Shown here one piece after another: positions 59,901 through 64,000 of a stretch of DNA of 64,000 bases (its first letter is position 1; each line of letters begins with the position of its first letter). The position numbers were made by a program, and so were the translations under genes. The stretch is from Amoebophrya sp. A120 (Eukaryota; Sar; Dinophyceae; Syndiniales; Amoebophryaceae), in assembly GCA_905178155.1 (NCBI GenBank), contig CAJINV010000003.1, forward strand, positions 11,167,737-11,231,736, in the 5' to 3' direction. The notes beneath the pieces are model-generated. The model had not been told where the DNA came from. It did no database searches and worked only from the letters and a program-made list of their open reading frames with translations.

Positions 59901-60223
59901 TGGTCCAGCTTTGGAAGCCACCAGACGAAGCAGGCCCGACGAAAAAAGTCGGCCTCGACCGCCCCTCCAGCACCGATCACCAGGACGATGACCAAGAGCA
60001 AATGCACCAGCGGGTTGCCAACTTGGCACAGCACATGGCTTCGTTTTTGGCTACGCTGGAGTACATTCCGCCTGCAGGGGCACGGCGCGATTCTGCGCGG
60101 GAAGATATCTTGTGGGAGAGCAACACACCGCGCCCGGCGCAAATAAGCCCGGGCGTTGCTGCTTTTTCGCCGGCTGGCAATTGCGGCTTTCAGTGCAAGG
60201 ATAGCAGAGAGAACAATAAGTGA
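53978..60223 (+). CDS. Polycystin-2-like (PKD2/TRPP) cation channel
   Basis: Proposed start is the ATG at 53978 (MYL), joined across a short introner. Well-supported exons: 54103-54301, 54780-55154, 55367-55947, 56260-56313, 56586-57172 and 57451 to about 57550. The first TM helix (IPFALLLVAIFAALSV) forms across an intron. Next is the polycystin extracellular domain (DFYSWLRLGFVPNVLTDSF; later SHIVGSVRLSQSL). Further TM segments follow, including IVDWITVLSAANLVAFFF, which resembles a polycystin S3-type segment. The pore-to-S6 region contains FAYALAGVIVFG, TTCWRIVFWDFDY and VLIMLNMLLAIIMKAYLDVK, close to the family consensus. Probably a membrane cation channel. After 57450 the structure is uncertain: coding candidates lie at about 57925-58380, 58490-58550, 58786-58880, 59550-59768 (coiled-coil LGRRVEALQEELRRH, fitting a polycystin C-terminal coiled coil) and 59858-60223. 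Introns there may be ordinary. Confidence 0.8.
53987..54102 (+). mobile_element. Short introner, channel gene
   Basis: The left end is TATGGCAAAACTACAAGTCA. The complement of the right end starts TATGGCAACTTGGTGTAG, then TTACTTAATG. Removing the element plus 5 bp joins ATG-TAT-CTG in frame to RDKLEVIL. The TSD is not matched, so confidence is moderate. Confidence 0.5.
54302..54779 (+). mobile_element. Introner, CAGTGTCAGG family, channel gene
   Basis: The TIRs share CAGTGTCAGG and TTATCC. The left starts TATGGCAGTGTCAGGTTGG; the complement of the right starts CATCACAGTGTCAGGTGGG. The insertion splits the codons of the first TM helix. Two cuts keep the frame: this one, or 54307-54775 with a perfect ATGG repeat. 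Confidence 0.82.
55155..55366 (+). mobile_element. Introner, TSD GCGGC, channel gene
   Basis: A perfect GCGGC TSD (55150-55154 and 55362-55366). The left end is TATCGTCCTGTGCAACATAC and the right one, complemented, TATGCAATGCAACAGG. Removal gives GSVRLSQSLASAL within the polycystin extracellular domain. Confidence 0.87.
55948..56259 (+). mobile_element. Introner, TATGGATGTGTCAGG family, TSD GGCAG, channel gene
   Basis: A perfect GGCAG TSD (55943-55947 and 56255-56259). The TIRs start TATGGATGTGTCAGG and continue TTGAAATCG and GTTGAAATA with few mismatches over about 45 bp. Removal gives FQPWQIVDWITVLS. Confidence 0.93.
56314..56585 (+). mobile_element. Introner, TGTCTGGGTC family, TSD TCTTC, channel gene
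   Basis: A perfect TCTTC TSD (56309-56313 and 56581-56585). The left TIR is TATCAAATGTAAAAATGTCT and the right one, complemented, TATGGATTGCAAAAATGTCT. Removal gives LVAFFFAEDAAKQ. Confidence 0.92.
57173..57450 (+). mobile_element. Introner, TGTCTGGGTCTGGAA family, channel gene
   Basis: The left TIR is TATCAAATGCAAAAGTGTCT then GGGTCTGGAA; the right one, complemented, CATCAAATGCAAAAGCGTCT then GGGTCTGGAA. The flanks are CAGGT and CAGAT (4 of 5). A GT-AG reading (57171-57448) is also in frame. Confidence 0.9.
58771..58785 (+). other. Candidate introner right end
   Basis: GTTTTTGCAAAGCATA (58765-58780) matches, as a complement, TATGCTTTGCAAAAAC, an introner-type end. A reading frame resumes at 58786 (PSSPHDEAGVFVTPDTYP). 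No partner left end was found with confidence. Confidence 0.4.
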
Positions 60224-60797
60224 CACAGAAAAACAACACCCGCACTGCTTCATCATGCTGCGGATTCAATAAAACGCGAAACCGTTTGAATATAGTAAAG
60301 TATTTATCACAAAAAAGTATTTTCATCTTTTCTGAGTAGAGTTAAACTTAAAGTAAGTAATTGAAATTGACATCGTTGCTACCACTGTTTGAAACAAGAA
60401 CGGATCATATACATACATACGTCTGCACCTGCGTTTACCCAGGCAGTGGGTGGCATGTGTTGGTCCTCTCGTGTAACGTCACAGTACACACACGCGCCTA
60501 TTCATCTTAGTCCTTAGCGGTAGTGAAGGTAGGCCTAGGCTCCTGCCGCCGTGCCTCTCATAGTGCAGCCTTTGTGGATCGTGCAGAGCGTATCTACCTT
60601 GATGGATAGGTGTGAGAACATCTATTTTTACAAAAATGCACCTCGATACCAGCAAGGCTTCCAGTGAAAGTAGCCGAGTCCATTGCCGAGTCGGAGAAGG
60701 CAAATAGAAACGCGAGCCGACTCTGTATCGATGTGTTGACCTTGACACAGCAGGCCAGTGCCACTTGTGGAGCACACATAACTTGAGTGAATTGAGT
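60224..60797. other. Intergenic between channel gene and recombinase element
   Basis: No gene seen. The minus-strand frame entering the repeat at 60798 has a counterpart at 63.5 kb and is described with the repeat. Confidence 0.4.
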
Positions 60798-60978
60798 TTA
60801 ACCGCTTTGGCTATGGTTACGACGTGGTTAGCTGTCACAGCTTTGGAACTTTGAGCGAAACGCGAAAAGGGCGCGAGCAAGCGAAACGCGCGAGGCACGC
60901 AAGCGCGGCATCTTGTGCCGGCCCCGCTGTGCCTACGTCGGGATTGCATTGCGAGCGCCAATTTTTCACGTATCGAGG
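60798..60978. repeat. Direct repeat flanking recombinase element, copy 1
   Basis: 181 bp starting TTAACCGCTTTGGCTATGG and ending TTTTTCACGTATCGAGG. Nearly identical to copy 2, which has a 6-bp insertion near its start and a few substitutions. Confidence 0.92.
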
Positions 60979-61014
60979 GGCGCGACAGGCCTCGCACGCG
61001 TTCATGTATTTGCT

Positions 61015-63365
61015 TTATTTCTTTCTCTTTTTAGCCGGTGCGGAGTGGCTGGGAGATGCGCCAGCAGCGTCTTTGAGCTGTATGGACTTCAGCAGACACG
61101 GGAGCGGGGCCACTTTCGGACTAAGAAAGCACTCCGCTTCATAGTGCATCACGCTGTGCATCGTTTTCCAACCACCAATCTTTTGGACGGTTTCCCGGAC
61201 CGTTCCGCCGAGTAGGAGTGCCTGAGCGCCACCCTTTCGGAGTCCGTGGAGGCAGAGGAGGTCGCGACTGCGGCCTTCCGCAATTCGTTGCACCTTCGCC
61301 TTCCGGGTGAGGAACTTCCAGGTCGTGCGGTACTGCGCAACCGATAGCCGCGCGTCGCCGCCGTCCTTGATGAGTCGCTGCGCGGCCTTGACCGGGCACA
61401 CGACGGGGTTTGCTGGGTCCGCCACGAGTCGCACGGTTCGCCCGACCCCTTCGGGGTCCGTTTTCGTGCGATCGACGTCGAAGACAACCTCATGGCCGCC
61501 CTTGGTCTTCTCGACCCCGATGGTGGCGCGGGCGAGCTCCTCGGGTCGCCACACAAGGCGGAACTGGCAGACCGCCATGTCAACGCAGGCCAACTCGTCC
61601 AAGGTGGTGGCCGCCTTCTGCATGCTCTCGAGCATGCTCGCGGCGACCGGCTCGTAGCTCTCCGCCGCGCGGTCCCTCTTGAAAGTGTTGCTGATCAGCG
61701 TCGCGTAGGCCTGCTCCCCTAGGGAGAGTCAGTTAGAGGGTAGCAGGGCCATTTCCTTTGCTAAAAAGCGGCTAAATTTTTCGGGATTTTTTCGAAGCGC
61801 GTCGACCGAGGCTCTGCATTAGCCTGACCGGCGGAGCCCCGCCCTCGCAAGTGGTGCGCCGCTTCCTTTGTCTGGCCCGCCTCGCTTTGTTTTGCTTCTT
61901 TCGGTGGGCCATAGGGGCGGCGGGTTCGCTGTGTTGTCTGTTGCCGCCGGGTGTTTTGTATGTGCTAGCGGGCTATGTTTTGCAGTTTAGATGTTTGCCC
62001 CGCTTTCTCTTGGGGTGTGGAGCCTTACAATTTTGGCCCATTTCCGTTTGGCGGTGCGCCGGGTATTTTGCGTCGCGCAAAGCACCCGGCATATCGGGCA
62101 CGTGTTTGCAGGTGCTGAGCGCAACCTCTGGTCGGGCGTGTTTGGGTTTGTTTGTGTTGTCATCTCGAAAAGCCGCGGCGGGCGGTTTTTGTGGTGGTGC
62201 TCTGTGTCGCGCCGTGTGGCGTGTTATTTCTCTTCTTCAGGCGAAGACGGCCGCCGCCCCTTTTTTTTCCTTTGTGTTCGGCTTTGGAATTTTAGAAACC
62301 AAGACGCCCGGGTCCTTTCAAATTTGCGGAAATCAGTGTCCTCTCCTCGGCTAAATTTTCGGCTAAATCGGCTGACTTTTTTTTCCTTCCCGAATTCCCT
62401 GTGGTTCCGCATTTTGCCGCCGGCTAAATTCGGCATCGCCGGGATTTCCGGAGTGAATCCCGGAAAATTTAGCCAAGATTTAGCCGACCGATTTAGCCGC
62501 ATAGATTTAGCCGACCGATTTAGCCGACCGATTTAGCCGCATAGATTTAGCCGACCGATTTAGCCGACCGATTTAGCCGGCCGATTTAGCCGACCGATTT
62601 AGCCGGCAGATTTAGCCGGCCGATTTAGCCGGCCGATTTAGCCGACCGATTTAGCCGGGATTTAGCCGACCGATTTAGCCGATCGCGGAAGTGTAGCAGG
62701 GAGATGCAGAAACCCGCTGCGGATGGGATGTGGGCCAGCCCATAGATATCCGGGACCCGCGCAGACTTTCGCCGGCCCCGGCTTCCTGTGGTTTGGGTTT
62801 GTTTATCTTGGGCCCGAAGGTTTCCTTCTTCCGGTATTTCCTTTCATATTCCCCATTGGGCGTGGGGTTTCGCATGGTTCCGCGCGTGGTCCATCCGGGC
62901 CGCCACGCAACAATCGCAGGAAGCCCCTTGGGGTTTTTGTTTTCTTCTACCCGCGCCGCGCTGGCTTTCTCTTTTCCCCCGGCGGCAGCGCCGTCGGGGC
63001 CGCTTCTGCTTGCCCGGACTTTTAAAAAATCCCGAAAAAATTAGCCAAAAAATAGCGCGCGAAGTCGCCCCAAACCCTCCAACTGAGGAGAGCTCGTGAT
63101 GCCGCAGCCGGTTCTCGGTGCGGACATGGGACACGTAGGCCGTCGCCGTGTTTGCGGCCATTTCCCCGGTGTGGACCTTCACGCCGAGCCTGGCGGCAAA
63201 AAGCTCCAGGTTCGTAATTGATAGCGGGAAGTCGGTGAGGCCGCGAGCTGAGCACATTTGCTCGTACTCCTGCACCGCGGATGCCCTTGCGCTCGACGTT
63301 GCCTTGGCATGCATCTGGCCCCGGAGCATGTCCAGGGCGGTGCCGTCGTCGATCGCGTCCGACAT
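61015..63365 (-). CDS. Tyrosine recombinase, two exons
   Basis: The N-terminal exon starts at the ATG complementary to about 63363-63365 (MSDAIDDGTALDMLRG) and runs to about 63080. It reads like a SAM-like core-binding domain (VQEYEQMCSARG, then NTATAYVSHVRTENRLRHHE). The catalytic exon runs from about 61727 down to 61015. It has the first-Arg region (WRPEELA), a Lys-containing strand (DRTKTDP), the HxxR box (LHGLRKGGA), and GGWKTMHSVMHY giving the His/Trp position and the nucleophile Tyr. Expected total is about 330 residues, usual for this family. The reaction would be DNA strand exchange through a 3'-phosphotyrosine intermediate. All catalytic motifs look intact. An intron of about 1.35 kb separates the exons and contains a TIR element. 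Exact splice sites were not resolved. Confidence 0.78.
61770..63046. mobile_element. TIR element in the intron of the recombinase gene
   Basis: GGCTAAATTTTTCGGGATTT (61770 on) and its complement near 63024-63046 form a 23-bp inverted repeat with one mismatch, about 1.28 kb apart. The interior has no supported coding sequence. It repeats the TIR word GGCTAAAT many times in a satellite, as expected of subterminal transposase-binding sites. Confidence 0.65.
62466..62688. repeat. 13-bp satellite (GATTTAGCCGACC)
   Basis: About 17 copies of GATTTAGCCGACC with GGCC, GCATA and GGCA variants. Its complement contains GGCTAAATC, the same word as the flanking TIR. Confidence 0.92.
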
Positions 63366-63508
63366 CTTTATCTCTGTCTGGGAGGGTGGGTGGGGAACGA
63401 GAAACCAAAAGGCCCGCACGTCGTTGCCCGGAGCGGTGTCGTCTACGTTAGCTGGCAGCGCTTAGCCTCATTTTGCTATTGATAGGGCTGATGGACGCAA
63501 AATACCAA

Positions 63509-63695
63509 TTAACCGCTTTGGCTATGGTTACGACGTGCGTGAGGTTAGCTGTCACAGCTTTGGAACTTTGAGCGAAACGCGAAAAGGGCGCGAGCAAGCG
63601 AAACGCGCGAGGCACGCAAGCGCGGCATCTTGTGCCGGCCCCGCTGTGCCTACGTCGGGACTGCATTGCGAACGCCAATTTTTCACGTATCGAGG
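63509..63695. repeat. Direct repeat flanking recombinase element, copy 2
   Basis: 187 bp, nearly identical to 60798-60978. Both copies keep the same minus-strand frame (SIREKLA at its start, later FRLLAPFSRFAQSSKAV), which may be part of a coding sequence. Confidence 0.92.
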
Positions 63696-64000
63696 CCGTG
63701 GAGATCAACTCCCAAAGCCCGCACGCCCAAAGCTCCACCGGGCGAGAAAACAAGACCAGACCAATCGACTGCGTGCCAGGGCTCAACGTCGCAAGATTCT
63801 GAACATGGTCAAGGTTGATTGTTCTGTGTCGGTCTACCAGTCTTCATCAAGTTCAATCATCATCGCCCCAAAAGAACACGGAGATGGTGGCCAAGTGCCG
63901 CCGTCTTCTCCAAGATTCCAACTCCCCCAAGCATGCCGCTGCCATCACTTCGCCGACTCACGGCAATCACTTCGCCGGGTTGGCGGCGTCCGCGGTACCT
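63696..64000. other. Window end, no gene recognised
   Basis: A short frame continues out of the repeat on the + strand. Nothing recognisable. Confidence 0.4.

Larger units (their letters stand above)
60798..63695 (-). mobile_element. Tyrosine-recombinase mobile element (Crypton-like or YR-type)
   Basis: A roughly 2.9-kb unit bounded by long direct repeats (60798-60978 and 63509-63695) and encoding a tyrosine recombinase on the minus strand. No reverse transcriptase or other transposase is seen, so it could be a Crypton-like DNA element or a reduced DIRS/Ngaro-type retroelement, which also carry long repeats. Confidence 0.65.

Noticed and set aside
60808-60825. CTTTGGCTATGG resembling the complement of the start of the dinoflagellate spliced leader
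   Set aside because: Only about ten bases match, the characteristic 3' half is missing, and it lies inside the direct repeat of the recombinase element.

Overview
The window looks like nuclear DNA of a marine protist, most plausibly a parasitic dinoflagellate of the Amoebophrya (Syndiniales) type. This is inference. The grounds are very large Ser/Thr-rich multidomain genes, protein genes almost all on the + strand, introns without GT-AG ends, a telomere-like TTTAGGG cluster, and above all introns that look like transposons (introners). I could not run a database search.

The main result is about the introns. At least 16 introns in the confident genes consist of an element with terminal inverted repeats (TIRs), usually starting TAT, next to a roughly 5-bp target-site duplication (TSD). 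Removing the element plus one TSD copy keeps the reading frame in every case I checked. Two paralogous giant genes give a natural control: three introns in one gene fall where the other gene has an uninterrupted coding sequence.

Layout. 2-13094: a giant surface protein, 5' end outside the window, with a duplicated Cys-rich module, EGF-like repeats, C-type lectin, TSP1, one membrane span, and a cytosolic tail with Tudor/SH3-like stretches and a split PDZ domain. 14385-16877: an unknown protein with one introner. 17600-20048: scattered candidate exons with introner-like elements. 20125-26688: a 2187-residue HEAT-repeat-like protein with an AT-hook-like tail. 26689-31004: gene-poor DNA with a three-part satellite at 28.85-30.12 kb. 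31005-49608: a second giant surface protein of about 5,700 residues, a distant paralogue of the first, with a signal sequence and seven exons joined across six introners. 49609-53900: gene-poor DNA with strong hairpins, telomere-like motifs and direct repeats. 53978-60223: a polycystin-2-like TRP channel whose membrane domain is broken by six introners, including a 54-nt exon squeezed between two of them. 60798-63695: a tyrosine-recombinase mobile element on the minus strand, flanked by about 180-bp direct repeats; its own gene is interrupted by a 1.3-kb TIR element carrying a 13-bp satellite.

The two giant proteins probably act at the cell surface in adhesion or recognition, with the polycystin-like channel as a possible cation channel. 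No operon-like or biosynthetic grouping is seen. Exact intron ends come from the TIR/TSD model and frame continuity, not from transcript data.
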